DNA from: Limiplasma sp034927815
GTDB taxonomy: Bacteria; Bacillota; Clostridia; Christensenellales; Aristaeellaceae
Assembly: GCA_034927815.1 (NCBI GenBank)
Contig: JAYFPK010000005.1
Location: 62,001 to 126,000 of the forward strand
Reading direction: 5' to 3'
Length of the DNA stretch: 64,000 nucleotides
Shown: in pieces, positions 1 through 9,111 of the stretch
Numbering within the stretch: position 1 is the stretch's first letter
How the letters are laid out: the number at the start of each line of letters is the position of its first letter
Notes under the pieces: model-generated
Told to the model about the DNA's origin: nothing
Database searches by the model: none
What the model saw: only the letters and a program-made list of their open reading frames with translations
Position numbers and translations under genes: made by a program

Positions 1-2
1 GG

Positions 3-761
3 GAAACCGAGGACGCCACCCGCACGCTGGCGCAGGCGGGCGCCACCCAGTACGTATGCCCCGGCGTTGTGGGGTGGAACCAATGGATGAACCGCCTGGG
101 GGACAGCTACGACAACATCTCCCGCATGGCCGAATACGGCAAAAGGCATGGCGCCATCGGCTTGCTCAATACGGACTGGGGGGACTACGGCCACATCAAC
201 GACCCGCGCTTTTCGTTGCCCGGCCTCATCTACGGCGCTGCCTTGAGCTGGCAGCAGGAGGCCACCCCCTTCGACGAAATCAACGCCGATATTTCGCGGC
301 TGTACTATCTTGATTCCAGCGGAAGCGCCGTAGGCCTGCTGGCCCGTATGCAGGAGCACACGGTTTATAGCTGGCGGATGCTGGTACACCACAAGGAATG
401 GAGAAACGGAAGGCTGGAAGGCGAGGAAAGCAGCCCGCCCCTCGCCAAAGCAAAGCCGGAGCAGGTCCCCCAGGCCAATGCCGCCCTGGAGGACATCGCC
501 GCCGGGATTCAGCGGTGCGGCCGCAGCATGGACACCTCCACCCGGGACATGGTGAGCGCATGGCTCATTGCCATGGAAGCGGTTTCCCTGTGGAACCGGG
601 TGGGCGCAGCGGTTGCGAAGCAGGCCAAGGACCCGCCTCTCGCCTCCCGCCTGGAGAACTGGTTCTATCTTTACGAGGAAATGTGGCGCAGCGACTGCCA
701 CGAATGTGAGCTTTGGCGGATTCGGGATATGGTCCATTGGTACGCGGACGAGCTTCGGTGA
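3..761 (+). CDS. Glycoside hydrolase family 20-like protein, C-terminal part (cut by window edge)
   Basis: The reading frame is open from the first bases of the window, so the gene starts upstream and only about 252 C-terminal residues are present. The segment has a WNQWMN stretch and an NTDWGDYGH stretch followed by a PGLIYGAALSW helix, which resembles the end of the (beta/alpha)8 barrel of GH20 beta-N-acetylhexosaminidases. Its tryptophan-rich alpha-helical tail (about 150 residues) fits the accessory helical domain of these enzymes. Such enzymes release terminal N-acetylhexosamine from glycans. The gene converges on the kinase gene that follows on the other strand. The catalytic Asp-Glu pair would lie upstream of the window, so the family call rests on the C-terminal pattern only. 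Confidence 0.6.
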   Translation, partial: ETEDATRTLAQAGATQYVCPGVVGWNQWMNRLGDSYDNISRMAEYGKRHGAIGLLNTDWGDYGHINDPRFSLPGLIYGAALSWQQEATPFDEINADISRLYYLDSSGSAVGLLARMQEHTVYSWRMLVHHKEWRNGRLEGEESSPPLAKAKPEQVPQANAALEDIAAGIQRCGRSMDTSTRDMVSAWLIAMEAVSLWNRVGAAVAKQAKDPPLASRLENWFYLYEEMWRSDCHECELWRIRDMVHWYADELR

Positions 762-794
762 CGGCGCGCGCCTAGCCCCATCTCCACTGTCCGC

Positions 795-2324
795 TTAAAG
801 GGAGCCCCCCTTGAGTTCCGCCAGTTCATCGGAAAGCCTTGCCAAATCCACCGTCCACCTCTTGTAAAACCCAAGCAGCCTTTCATAGAAGGCGGCGTTC
901 CCCTCATCGGGCATGCTGGTTTCCTCCGCCTGGTGGCAGGCGGCGATGCGGTCATACCCTTCCCACAGGCCGCAAGCATTGGCTGCCAGCGCGGCGGCCC
1001 CCAGGGAGGCGGCGTTCTGGTCGATATTGGTTTTTAGCACCGGCATGTGATAGATATCCGCGAAAATCTGCCGCCATAGCTTGCTCTTGCTTCCCCCGCC
1101 GCACAGGAGCATGCCGCCGGATATCTTCACCTGCCCCGAGAGGACGTCCAGCGTGCTGCGCAACGACAGCGCAATGCCCTCCATCACAGCCCGCACAAGG
1201 TCCTCCCGGGTGTTGCGAAGGGTCAGGCCCATGAAGCCGCCCATGAGGCCGACGCTGGGCTCCTGGGCGCTGCCCCCCGCAAGGGTCGGGTTGAACAGCA
1301 CGCCGTTGCTGCCCGGAGGCACCGCCGCCGCCATGGCGTTCATCCGGTCATAGGCATCCACATCCGCCTTGAGATCCCGGCACAGGTGGTCCCTTGCCCA
1401 GCGGAAGGAGTTTCCGGCGGAAAAGATGGAAACCGCGCTGGTGTAATACCCCTTCTTTGCATGGGCAAAGACAAAGGGGCGCGTGGCGGGATCCACGATG
1501 GGCTCCCTGGACGTAACGGCAATCCAGCTGGACGACCCCAGGGAGGTATAAACGCTCCCTTCCGCAAGCCCCGTGGAGCCGAGGGCCATGCAGGCGTTGT
1601 CAACCGCCCCGCAGGCGACGATGGTTCCCGGGGCAAGGCCCGTCTCCTTTGCCGCGGCCTGTGTCACGGCCCCCGCAATGCCGTCCGAAGGGATGATGTC
1701 CGGAAAAATCTCCTTCCCAATCCCGGCAGCCTCAAAGAAACGCTCCTCATAGCGCCATGCCTTCAGGTTAAACACGCCAAAGCCCGACGCATAGGAGGGA
1801 TCGGTGCACATATGGCCCGTGAGGCGGTAGTTGATGTAGTCCTTGGAGCCCAGAACCCTTTGAATCCGGGAAAACAGCTCCGGCTGGCGCTCTTTGTACC
1901 ACATCAGCTTCAAAACGGTATAGGTTTCGGCGGGGTCGCCGTTGCCTGTGGTGCGGTACCAGTCTTCATAGGAGAGGTCTTTGAAGAAACGCCCGGTTTG
2001 GTCCTCCGCGCGCATATCGCACCAAATGGGTACGGACTCCAGCAGCTGCCTTCCTTCGGCGTCGAAGGGAACGGCAACCAGGCTATGGCCCGAAAGGGCG
2101 ACCGCCTTTACCTGGGTATTTTGAATGCCCGTCTTGGCAAGCAGCTCCCGGGTGGCGGCGCAAACGCCGTTCCACCAGTCCCGCGGCCTTTGCTCCATGT
2201 ACTTATTCTGGGGAAACAGGGTGTCGTACTGCTGGAACGCGTCGGCAAGAGAACGTCCCTCCCCGGTGAAGATGGACGCCTTGATACCCCCTGTTCCCAA
2301 GTCATATGCGATCAGATAGTCCAT
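795..2324 (-). CDS. FGGY-family carbohydrate kinase (xylulokinase/gluconokinase-like)
   Basis: This 509-residue protein has the normal FGGY kinase length. The N-terminal actin-like phosphate loop (AYDLGTGGIKAS, residues 7-18) and the C-terminal ATP site (LCGGGSKSKLWRQ, about residues 405-417) are both present, as is the PIWCDMRAEDQ segment typical of the sugar-binding region. It would phosphorylate a sugar, ketose or polyol taken up by the adjacent ABC transporter. It lies 12 nt downstream of the DeoR gene on the same strand, and its GGAGC ribosome site overlaps the end of that gene, so the two form an operon. FGGY substrates (xylulose, ribulose, gluconate, glycerol and others) cannot be told apart from sequence by eye. 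The family call is firm; the substrate is open. Confidence 0.9.
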   Translation of the reverse strand: MDYLIAYDLGTGGIKASIFTGEGRSLADAFQQYDTLFPQNKYMEQRPRDWWNGVCAATRELLAKTGIQNTQVKAVALSGHSLVAVPFDAEGRQLLESVPIWCDMRAEDQTGRFFKDLSYEDWYRTTGNGDPAETYTVLKLMWYKERQPELFSRIQRVLGSKDYINYRLTGHMCTDPSYASGFGVFNLKAWRYEERFFEAAGIGKEIFPDIIPSDGIAGAVTQAAAKETGLAPGTIVACGAVDNACMALGSTGLAEGSVYTSLGSSSWIAVTSREPIVDPATRPFVFAHAKKGYYTSAVSIFSAGNSFRWARDHLCRDLKADVDAYDRMNAMAAAVPPGSNGVLFNPTLAGGSAQEPSVGLMGGFMGLTLRNTREDLVRAVMEGIALSLRSTLDVLSGQVKISGGMLLCGGGSKSKLWRQIFADIYHMPVLKTNIDQNAASLGAAALAANACGLWEGYDRIAACHQAEETSMPDEGNAAFYERLLGFYKRWTVDLARLSDELAELKGGSL

Positions 2325-2336
2325 GCGGCTTGCTCC

Positions 2337-3131
2337 TTACAGCATGCTGTCGGCGCCCGGCTTCGTGTACACCTTCACCCCATGGGCCCGATAGTAATCC
2401 AGGAACTCTTCCGGCGTTTCCTCGTTGGTAATGACGCTGTGCTTGAAGTTCAGATTCTCCAGCTTCATGAAAGCGCGCCTGCCGTATTTGGTGCTGTCAA
2501 TGGCCATAAACATCTCCCGGCAGTTGGCGTATATGGTTTTGAACAGATCCAGCACATTGACGTCCGACAGCGTGTAGCCGGCGTTGAGATCCACCCCGTC
2601 CACCGAAAAGAAGACCTTGCTCAGGTAGATCCCCCTGAGCTCGGCATGCAAATCGGCGGGCTGGGTATACAGCCCTTCCGAATGGATGTTGCCGCCCAGC
2701 AGGCGGACCTCGCAGGAGGGATTGGCGCCGATGACATTGGCCACCAGCAGGTTGTTCGTCAGGATGTGGACGCTGCTGCGGTGCGCCAAGGCCTTGGCGA
2801 TGTAATAGGTGGTTGTGCCCGGCCCCAGGAAAATCCATTCCTTCTCCTGAATCAGGTGGGACGCGGCCGCCCCCACCGCCAGCTTTTTGGCGTCATACTG
2901 CACAGAGGTCACGCCCAGCGCGCTGTTGATCTCATCCTCCCGGTAGTCAATCACATTCAGTGACGCCCCGCCGTGGAAGCGGACGAGGTACCCCTCCTCC
3001 TCCAGCTGGGTAAAGTCCGTACGCACAGTGGCGGGGGTCACCTTCAGCAATCTACTGATTCCATCCACCGTAACGCGCTTGTGCTCCAGCATGTACTCCT
3101 TGATCTTTTGCTGGCGCTCCACTTTCAGCAT
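2337..3131 (-). CDS. DeoR/GlpR-family transcriptional regulator
   Basis: The protein (264 residues) starts with a DeoR winged helix-turn-helix (VTVDGISRLLKVTPATVRTD, about residues 19-38, then EEGYLVRFHGGA). It continues with a DeoRC sugar-phosphate sensor domain (FLGPGTTTYYIAKAL and LLGGNIHSEG). Proteins of this type usually repress a divergent or downstream sugar operon and are relieved by a phosphorylated intermediate. Here the divergent operon begins at 3406, and the intergenic DNA holds several AACGAAAA-type repeats that look like its operators. It is co-transcribed with the kinase, which would make the likely inducer. Confidence 0.92.
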   Translation of the reverse strand: MLKVERQQKIKEYMLEHKRVTVDGISRLLKVTPATVRTDFTQLEEEGYLVRFHGGASLNVIDYREDEINSALGVTSVQYDAKKLAVGAAASHLIQEKEWIFLGPGTTTYYIAKALAHRSSVHILTNNLLVANVIGANPSCEVRLLGGNIHSEGLYTQPADLHAELRGIYLSKVFFSVDGVDLNAGYTLSDVNVLDLFKTIYANCREMFMAIDSTKYGRRAFMKLENLNFKHSVITNEETPEEFLDYYRAHGVKVYTKPGADSML

Positions 3132-3178
3132 CTGTTTTCGCCCCGGCTTTCTCCTCTAATGTCCCGCATCATACAGCC

Positions 3179-3208
3179 ATCATATACCGCCTCCCTATGG
3201 AAAGTCAA
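3179..3208 (-). promoter_or_regulatory. Predicted promoter of the deoR-kinase operon
   Basis: Read on the minus strand there is a -35 box TTGACT (3208-3203), an 18-nt spacer and a -10 box TATGAT (3184-3179), about 50 nt ahead of the regulator start codon. It is back to back with the promoter of the rightward transport operon. Confidence 0.6.
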
Positions 3209-3230
3209 CACAAAACGATAAAAAAATAAA

Positions 3231-3325
3231 AATCGAAAACCTTTTATGGTATCTTTTCGTAAATACTCTCGATATTTTCTTTAAATAAAAGAAAAACGAA
3301 AATATATTGAAAAATAACGAAAAAC
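3231..3325. promoter_or_regulatory. Repeated AACGAAAA-type motifs, candidate DeoR operators
   Basis: The AT-rich intergenic stretch contains AATCGAAAACC (3231-3241), TCTTTTCGTAAA (3252-3263, reverse orientation), AAAAACGAAAAT (3292-3303) and AATAACGAAAAACT (3312-3325). Spaced copies of a CGAAA core resemble operators of GlpR/DeoR/FruR-type repressors. They lie between two divergent promoters, which suits joint repression. The assignment to the adjacent regulator is an inference. Confidence 0.55.
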
Positions 3326-3329
3326 TACG

Positions 3330-3358
3330 TTGACAAAACCGAAAGCCAATGCTAGGCT
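3330..3358 (+). promoter_or_regulatory. Predicted promoter of the sugar ABC/catabolic operon
   Basis: A perfect -35 box TTGACA (3330-3335) is followed by a 17-nt spacer and a weaker -10 box TAGGCT (3353-3358). The transcript would begin about 40 nt ahead of the AGGAGG ribosome site (3391-3396) of the binding-protein gene. The nearest candidate operator ends 5 nt upstream of the -35 box. Confidence 0.6.
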
Positions 3359-3405
3359 GTAGAAAAATCAGGCTAAAATCTAAAACAACAAGGAGGTTCA
3401 ACAAC

Positions 3406-4377
3406 ATGACCAAACGTATCGTTTCCCTGCTGCTTGCCCTGGTAATGGTCTGCGGGCTGGTTGCCTGCGCACAGGCCGAGGGGTACAAAATCGGCTTTGC
3501 GAACGCTTCCGTATCCAACAGCTGGCGCGTCAAGATGCGCGAAATGCTGATGGATGCCGCCGCCGGGCTGGGCGTTGACATCATCGAAACCGACGCCCAC
3601 GACGATGCCAGCACGATGATCGGCAACATCGAGACCCTTCTGCAGCAGGACCTTGACGCGATTCTGATCACCCCCTGCACCGAGGACGGGGTCAACGCGG
3701 GCATCGAAATGGCTTACGAATCCGGCATTCCCGTAATCATCTTCGACCGCAACTGCTCCACCGAGGATTTCACCCATTTCATCGGCTACTCCGACGAGAA
3801 GAACGGCGCGGCCTGTGCGCAGCTGGTAGTGGACGCGCTGACGGAAAAATACGGCGAGCCCAGGGGAAAGGTGCTGGCGCTTGACTCCATGGCAGGCAGC
3901 GGCACCGACAACAACCAGAAGGCCGGTCAGGAATCCGTGTTCTCCCAGTACCCCAACATTGAGATCGTGGCCCGCAACTACACCGACTTTGAAGTCAGCG
4001 TGGGCAAATCCTTGATGGAGGACTGGCTTGCCAAGTTTGGCCCCGGCGAAATTGACGCTATCCTCTCCCAGGACGGCGGCGTTACCCTCGGCGCGTATGA
4101 CGCGATCCTGGAAGCGGGCCGGGAAGGCGACAACTTCATCATCGTCAATGCCGACGGCATCAACGGCGTCGCCAGGCTGGTGAAGGAAGGCAAGTGCTAC
4201 GGCTACACCCAGTTCCCCTGCGCCGCCAGCGTGGACGCCCTGAAGCTGGCCATCCAGTGCATTGAGGGCAAGGGCCCCCAGGAGAAGATCGTTTTGCAAG
4301 ACGCCATCGTCGTGACCTCCGCCAATAACGACGAATACCTCATCCCCGACGGCGACGACTACGACTGGACGTACTGA
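3406..4377 (+). CDS. Sugar ABC transporter substrate-binding lipoprotein (RbsB-like)
   Basis: The chosen start at 3406 has an AGGAGG site 10 nt upstream and gives a 323-residue preprotein with a lipoprotein-like signal (KR, hydrophobic core, then GLVAC lipobox near residue 20). The mature part follows the periplasmic-binding type 1 fold: KIGFANASVSNSW at the N-terminus, LLQQDLDAILITP, VIIFDRNC and VNADGINGV. These positions match ribose/galactose-type binding proteins that deliver a monosaccharide to an RbsAC transporter. It is the first gene of a seven-gene operon whose permease and ATPase are at 6581 and 7579. An upstream in-frame extension to 3349 has no ribosome site and overlaps the promoter. 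Confidence 0.92.
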   Translation: MTKRIVSLLLALVMVCGLVACAQAEGYKIGFANASVSNSWRVKMREMLMDAAAGLGVDIIETDAHDDASTMIGNIETLLQQDLDAILITPCTEDGVNAGIEMAYESGIPVIIFDRNCSTEDFTHFIGYSDEKNGAACAQLVVDALTEKYGEPRGKVLALDSMAGSGTDNNQKAGQESVFSQYPNIEIVARNYTDFEVSVGKSLMEDWLAKFGPGEIDAILSQDGGVTLGAYDAILEAGREGDNFIIVNADGINGVARLVKEGKCYGYTQFPCAASVDALKLAIQCIEGKGPQEKIVLQDAIVVTSANNDEYLIPDGDDYDWTY

Positions 4378-4419
4378 TAAACCCCGGCCCCTCGTCGGGC
4401 TCAGAAAGGAGCTGTCCCC

Positions 4420-5400
4420 ATGAAGGTAGGCTTTTGTGTTGTGAACTATTCCGAAAAGCCGGTGGAAGAGGTCATCAAGCTCGCAGCGGATAACGGCTAT
4501 GAGTGCGTTGAGCTTCCAAGCTATGCCGACAACGGCCAGGTGGACGCCGCGGAGTTGCTCAAGGGCGGCAAGGCCAAGGAGCTCAAAAAGCTGGTGGAAA
4601 GCTACGGCATGACCATCTCCTCCCTCAGCAACCATGCCGATTCATGGCCCATCATGGGGCCCTATGGCGCAACGACGGATTCCCTGTGCAACGGCACCAA
4701 GGAAGAAAGGATCCGGTTCGGCCAGGAGAGCATGGTCCGTTCCGCACAGCTTGCCGCCGAGCTTGGGGCCAGCGCCGTGGTGGCGTTCTCCGGCATGGAA
4801 AACTACGGCCATATCAACGACTGGCCCGAGCCCAACGGCTGGAGGTATGAGGAGGAGCGGTTCGCGGAAAAGTGGGTGCCCGTATTCGACAAGTATCAGG
4901 AATACGGTGTAAAGGTCGCCTTTGAGCCCCACCCCAACAACATCGTCTATGACACGCAGTCCACGCTGCGCCTGATAGAGGTTGTGGACCAGCATCCCAG
5001 CTTTGCCATCAACCTTGATCCCGCCAACGTTCTGTTTTGCGGCATCAATATACAGACCTTTGTGGATGAGCTTCGGGGAAGGATCGCCCTTGTGCACGCC
5101 AAGGACTGCGAAATCGTCCACCACAACCTTGCCAAGGGCGGCCTGAACATGTACATGCAGGACGGCTGGGGCAGGCTGGACCGCTCCTTCCGCTTCCGCA
5201 TTCCCGGCTGGGGCGACGTGGACTGGAAGCGCCTCATCAGCGAACTGTACCTCACCGGCTACGACGGCCCTTTCAACTACGAGCACGAGGACGTCATCAT
5301 GAGCCGGGCGGACGGCGATAAGAAGACCATCGAATTCTTGAAGCCGCTCATGATTCACGCGCCCTATGAGGGCCGCCACGATAAGCTGTTTACCAAATAG
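4420..5400 (+). CDS. Sugar phosphate isomerase/epimerase (xylose-isomerase-like TIM barrel)
   Basis: The 326-residue protein has the AP-endonuclease-2/xylose-isomerase-like TIM barrel. Probable metal ligands are the Glu of AFEPHPNN, the Asp of NLDPANV, the His of LVHAKDCE and the Glu of NYEHED. Enzymes of this clan isomerise or epimerise ketoses, inositol derivatives or keto-sugars in catabolic operons. It is preceded by an AAAGGAG site and lies 42 nt after the binding-protein gene. The exact reaction cannot be read from the sequence. Confidence 0.85.
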   Translation: MKVGFCVVNYSEKPVEEVIKLAADNGYECVELPSYADNGQVDAAELLKGGKAKELKKLVESYGMTISSLSNHADSWPIMGPYGATTDSLCNGTKEERIRFGQESMVRSAQLAAELGASAVVAFSGMENYGHINDWPEPNGWRYEEERFAEKWVPVFDKYQEYGVKVAFEPHPNNIVYDTQSTLRLIEVVDQHPSFAINLDPANVLFCGINIQTFVDELRGRIALVHAKDCEIVHHNLAKGGLNMYMQDGWGRLDRSFRFRIPGWGDVDWKRLISELYLTGYDGPFNYEHEDVIMSRADGDKKTIEFLKPLMIHAPYEGRHDKLFTK

Positions 5401-5498
5401 CCCTCCTTACCGGCGCGTATGGCCCGGCCCGGACTGTGCCATACGCGCCACCTCATTGCCCCTACGGCCCGATTACTTTTCGCAAGGAGAGAACGAGA

Positions 5499-6566
5499 AT
5501 GAAAACGATGCGCGCCCAGGTATTGACGGAGGTTCGTCATTTCGAGTTGAAGGAGGTTCCTGTTCCTCAGATCAGCGACGACGAGGTGCTGGTCAAAATA
5601 AAGTATTGCGGCATCTGCGGCTCAGACTGGGGCTCCTATACCGGCAAATATGCGGAGGAGGTCGCCTGCATTCCCCTGGTCACCGGCCATGAGTTCTTCG
5701 GCACCATTGAGGAGATCGGCAAAAACGCAAAGGGCTTGAGGGTGGGCGACCGCGTCACCGCCGACATCTGCGTCACCTGCGGCATCTGCTATCATTGCCG
5801 GATCGGCGAGCCTTTGCTCTGCTCCGACTTCAAGCAGCTCGGCATCCATACTGACGGTGGCTTTGCGGAATATGTCAAGGTGCCCTGGAAGAACATCTAC
5901 AAGGTTCCCAACGAGGTGAGCGACGAGAAGGCCGCCTTTGTGGAGCCCCTTACGGCCTGCCTGAACGCTTCCCATAAGATGGACTGCATGATCAGCCGCA
6001 GCGTTGTGGTGATCGGCTGCGGCCTGGGCATCATGCACGCCGCGCTGGCCAAGGCCAGGGGCGCGGCCCCGGTCATCGTCGTGGGGGACAACCCCGACCG
6101 TCTGAAAATGGCGAAGGAGATGTGCGCGGATTATGTGATCGACATCAGCACAGGGGTGGATCCCATCCAAGAGGTGAGGAAACTCACCAACGGCATCGGC
6201 GCGGATTATGTGCTGGAAGCCGTCGGACATCACAGCACCTACGAGCAGGCCTTTCAAATGCTGCGCCGCGGCGGCAAGCTGGAAGCCTTCGGCATCTGCG
6301 CGGATGACGATTATGCCAGCCTGCCCCCCGCCCAGTTCGTGCTGGCCGAGAAGAAGATCAGCGGCAGCTGCGCCGGCATCGGCTATGACTGGGGCGACGT
6401 GCTGAATCTGCTTCAATACAACCGCATTGATCCCACGCCGATGATTTCCATGATCGTGCCTCTGGAAGAGCTGGAAACCGCCCTCCACGAGCTGCGTGAA
6501 AATCAGAAGCTGATCAAGGTACTGGTCAGCCCGCTCGTGAAGGAGCGCAAGATTCTTTATAAATAA
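5499..6566 (+). CDS. Zinc-dependent alcohol/polyol dehydrogenase (MDR family)
   Basis: The start at 5499 follows an AAGGAG site and gives 355 residues, normal for medium-chain dehydrogenases. Visible marks are the catalytic-zinc segment CGICGSDWGSY and GHEFFG, the structural-zinc cysteines in CVTCGICYHCRIGEPLLC, and the Rossmann loop VIGCGLGIMHAALAKARGA. The family includes sorbitol, threonine and galactitol dehydrogenases using NAD. In this operon it would oxidise a hydroxyl of the imported sugar or polyol to a ketone, feeding the TIM-barrel enzyme or kinase. Substrate and cofactor preference are not determined. Confidence 0.88.
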   Translation: MKTMRAQVLTEVRHFELKEVPVPQISDDEVLVKIKYCGICGSDWGSYTGKYAEEVACIPLVTGHEFFGTIEEIGKNAKGLRVGDRVTADICVTCGICYHCRIGEPLLCSDFKQLGIHTDGGFAEYVKVPWKNIYKVPNEVSDEKAAFVEPLTACLNASHKMDCMISRSVVVIGCGLGIMHAALAKARGAAPVIVVGDNPDRLKMAKEMCADYVIDISTGVDPIQEVRKLTNGIGADYVLEAVGHHSTYEQAFQMLRRGGKLEAFGICADDDYASLPPAQFVLAEKKISGSCAGIGYDWGDVLNLLQYNRIDPTPMISMIVPLEELETALHELRENQKLIKVLVSPLVKERKILYK

Positions 6567-6580
6567 CGGAGTAACGTACG

Positions 6581-7558
6581 ATGGTAAAAGAGTTGCGCCA
6601 GGAAAGCAAAGCCTTGCAATGCCTGAAAAAGCCCGGGGTCGCGCCCTTCATTGCCCTTGCTTTGATCGTTGTGATTTCCACCCTCCTGTCCCCCGCCATC
6701 TTCCCCACGGCGAAAAATGTGACCAATATCTTCAAGCAAGCCGCCATCGTCGGGGTGGTGAGCATTGGCATGACCGTCGTGCTGCTGGTGGGCGGCATCG
6801 ACCTTTCCGTGTCCTATGTCATGGCGCTCAGCGCATGCCTGTTCGCGCGCGTTTCCCAGACAATGCTCAAAAGCGGCAACGACGGGCTTGCCCTGGGATT
6901 GGTGCTGGCCGTCCTTCTCCTGGGCGCGGCCGTGGGCTTTGTCAACGGCAGCCTGATTGTGCTGCGAAATGTGGAGCCGTTCATCATTACCCTTGGCGTA
7001 GGCCAGGTGCTCAGGGGCGTCACCTATCTCTACACCAACGGCGCTCCCGGCGGCAAGGTGACCACCTTCTGGAAGGCCTTTGGGTCCGACCTGTTCCTTG
7101 GTTTCATCCCCTATACCGTCATCCTGTATGCGCTGCTGATGGCCGTTTTCATCTTTGTCCTTCACCGGACGGTGCTGGGCAGAAGGGTCTACGCGGTGGG
7201 CAGCAACGGCGAAGCGGCGCGGCTGTCCGGCATCAACGTCAGCCGGGTCAAGATCACCGCCTATGTTCTTTGCGGCGTAACGGCCGCCATCGCGGGCATC
7301 ATGCTGGCCTCCCGCGTGCGCGTGGGCGAGCCCAACGGCTCCAGCGGGTATGACATGGACGCCATTGCGGCGGTGGTCATCGGCGGCACGGCCATGGCGG
7401 GCGGCAAGGGGCACCTGGCCAGCACCCTGGCCGGCGTGCTCATCATGACCATCATGAACAATATCCTCAACCTGATCGGCGCCGACCCCAATTTGCAGAT
7501 GCTCATCAAGGGCGTCGTCATCCTGGTGGCGGTTCTGATCCAGCGCCAGGATGACTGA
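6581..7558 (+). CDS. Sugar ABC transporter permease (RbsC-like)
   Basis: The protein (325 residues) is hydrophobic throughout, with about nine to ten membrane spans. It carries the RbsC/AraH/XylH signature MTVVLLVGGIDLSVSYVMAL near the N-terminus and GTAMAGGKGHLASTLAGVL near the C-terminus. It forms the membrane channel for the operon's binding protein and ATPase. It starts 14 nt after the dehydrogenase, behind a GGAG site. Confidence 0.93.
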   Translation: MVKELRQESKALQCLKKPGVAPFIALALIVVISTLLSPAIFPTAKNVTNIFKQAAIVGVVSIGMTVVLLVGGIDLSVSYVMALSACLFARVSQTMLKSGNDGLALGLVLAVLLLGAAVGFVNGSLIVLRNVEPFIITLGVGQVLRGVTYLYTNGAPGGKVTTFWKAFGSDLFLGFIPYTVILYALLMAVFIFVLHRTVLGRRVYAVGSNGEAARLSGINVSRVKITAYVLCGVTAAIAGIMLASRVRVGEPNGSSGYDMDAIAAVVIGGTAMAGGKGHLASTLAGVLIMTIMNNILNLIGADPNLQMLIKGVVILVAVLIQRQDD

Positions 7559-7578
7559 CCTGGGGGATGGTGAGTGAT

Positions 7579-9111
7579 ATGAACGAATACGCATTGGAAA
7601 TGCTGGGGATCACAAAGGCCTTCAGCAAGGTGAGGGCGCTCAGCAACGTCAGCCTGCGGGTCAAAAAGGGAGAGATCCACGCGCTGATCGGAGAAAACGG
7701 CGCGGGCAAATCAACCCTGATGAAGATTCTCACAGGCGTTTACAGGGCGGACGCAGGAACCATCAAGATCGATGGCAATCCGGTGTGCTTCAAAAAGCCC
7801 CAGGATGCCATAGGCGCGGGCATTTCCATCATCCACCAGGAGCTGAGCATGATCCCGGACCTCAACGCCATTGACAACCTGATGCTGGGGCACGAGATCC
7901 ACAGCGGCGGGGTGCTGAAAAGCAAGGAAGAAAACGCCTTCGCCAAAAAGTATCTGGATTACGTCAGCAACGGGGCGATTCAGGACTACCGCGTTCCCGT
8001 GCGGAAGCTGAGCGTCGCCCAGCAGCAGATGATCGACATTGCCAAGGCGCTCTCCTACAACTCCAGAATCATTGTGATGGATGAGCCCACCGCCAGCCTG
8101 ACGCACTCCGAGATTGAAATTCTGTTTAAGATCGTACGCCAATTGAAGGCGGACGGCATCACCGTCATCTATATCTCCCACAGGCTGGAAGAGCTGTTTG
8201 CGCTGTGTGACCGCGTGAGCGTGCTGCGGGACGGCTGCTACGTGGCGGATGAGAGCATCCGTGACGTCAATAAGGATTGGCTCATCAGCAGCATGATCGG
8301 CCGGGATCTTTCCCACACCTATCCGCCCAGGCGCCGCCGGCAGAGCGGTGAGGTGGTGCTGGATGTGCAAAACCTCTCCGGCGAACGGTACAGGGATGTG
8401 AGCTTTCAGCTGCATCAGGGCGAGATTCTTGCCATTGCGGGCCTCGTGGGCTCTGGCCGCACGGAGGTGCTGCGGGGCATCTTCGGCGCGGACAAGGCCG
8501 CCGGGGGCACTGTCAAGGTATTTGGAAAGGATGCCCGCATCAATCACCCTAAGAAGGCGCTGGCCCACGGCTTTGGCTTCGCCACCGAGGACCGGAAGGG
8601 CCAGGGGCTGTTCCTGAGGCAGGATATCCGGCGAAACATCGCGATTTCCGCCATGGATAAGGTATCTTCCAAGGGTGTGGTCAACAGCGGCAAGGAAAAG
8701 AGGCTGGCCAAGAGGTACTTTGACGAGCTTGGGGTTGCCGCCCCGGACATCTACAAGGTGTGCAAGTTCCTTTCCGGCGGGAACCAGCAGAAGGTGGTGC
8801 TCTCCAAATGGCTGGCCACCAACTGCAAAATCCTGTTCCTGGACGAGCCCACCCGGGGCATTGACGTGGGCGCAAAGTACGAGATTTTCTCCCTGATGGA
8901 CCGGCTGGTACAGGAGGGCGTCAGCATCGTGATGGTATCCTCCGAGATGACGGAGGTCATCGGCGTGGCCGACCGGGCCATTGTGATGCACGAGGGAAGG
9001 ATCACCGGAGAGCTGGCGGCGGAGACGCTGACCGAAGAAAACATCATGGCCCTGGCAAGCGGCGAGGCTTGCAGACGGCCAACCGAAAGGAGCGCCAAGC
9101 ATGGGATATAA
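7579..9111 (+). CDS. Sugar ABC transporter ATP-binding protein, two ABC domains (RbsA-like)
   Basis: The protein has about 510 residues and two fused ABC domains. The first has a canonical Walker A (GENGAGKSTLMKIL), signature LSVAQQQM and Walker B IIVMDEP. The second has the degenerate GLVGSGRTEVLRG loop in place of Walker A, signature LSGGNQQKVV and ILFLDEPTRGIDVG. This asymmetry is typical of RbsA/MglA/XylG proteins. I prefer the ATG at 7579, with a GGGGG tract 12 nt upstream, over the ATG at 7567 that lies on top of that tract. The 3' end overlaps the next gene by 11 nt, so the two are probably translationally coupled. Confidence 0.93.
   Translation: MNEYALEMLGITKAFSKVRALSNVSLRVKKGEIHALIGENGAGKSTLMKILTGVYRADAGTIKIDGNPVCFKKPQDAIGAGISIIHQELSMIPDLNAIDNLMLGHEIHSGGVLKSKEENAFAKKYLDYVSNGAIQDYRVPVRKLSVAQQQMIDIAKALSYNSRIIVMDEPTASLTHSEIEILFKIVRQLKADGITVIYISHRLEELFALCDRVSVLRDGCYVADESIRDVNKDWLISSMIGRDLSHTYPPRRRRQSGEVVLDVQNLSGERYRDVSFQLHQGEILAIAGLVGSGRTEVLRGIFGADKAAGGTVKVFGKDARINHPKKALAHGFGFATEDRKGQGLFLRQDIRRNIAISAMDKVSSKGVVNSGKEKRLAKRYFDELGVAAPDIYKVCKFLSGGNQQKVVLSKWLATNCKILFLDEPTRGIDVGAKYEIFSLMDRLVQEGVSIVMVSSEMTEVIGVADRAIVMHEGRITGELAAETLTEENIMALASGEACRRPTERSAKHGI

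Noticed and set aside
1386..2963. Long rightward open frame (525 codons) antisense to the kinase and DeoR genes
   Set aside because: It is a GC-driven shadow: no ribosome site, no family resemblance, and the opposite strand encodes two clear proteins.
3373..4635. Leftward 420-codon frame opposite the binding-protein and isomerase genes
   Set aside because: Low-complexity Val/Gly/Asp/Ala composition mirrors the codon bias of the real genes on the plus strand.
7711..9102. Leftward 463-codon frame opposite the RbsA-like gene
   Set aside because: It is a shadow of a well-conserved ATPase gene, with no motifs of its own.
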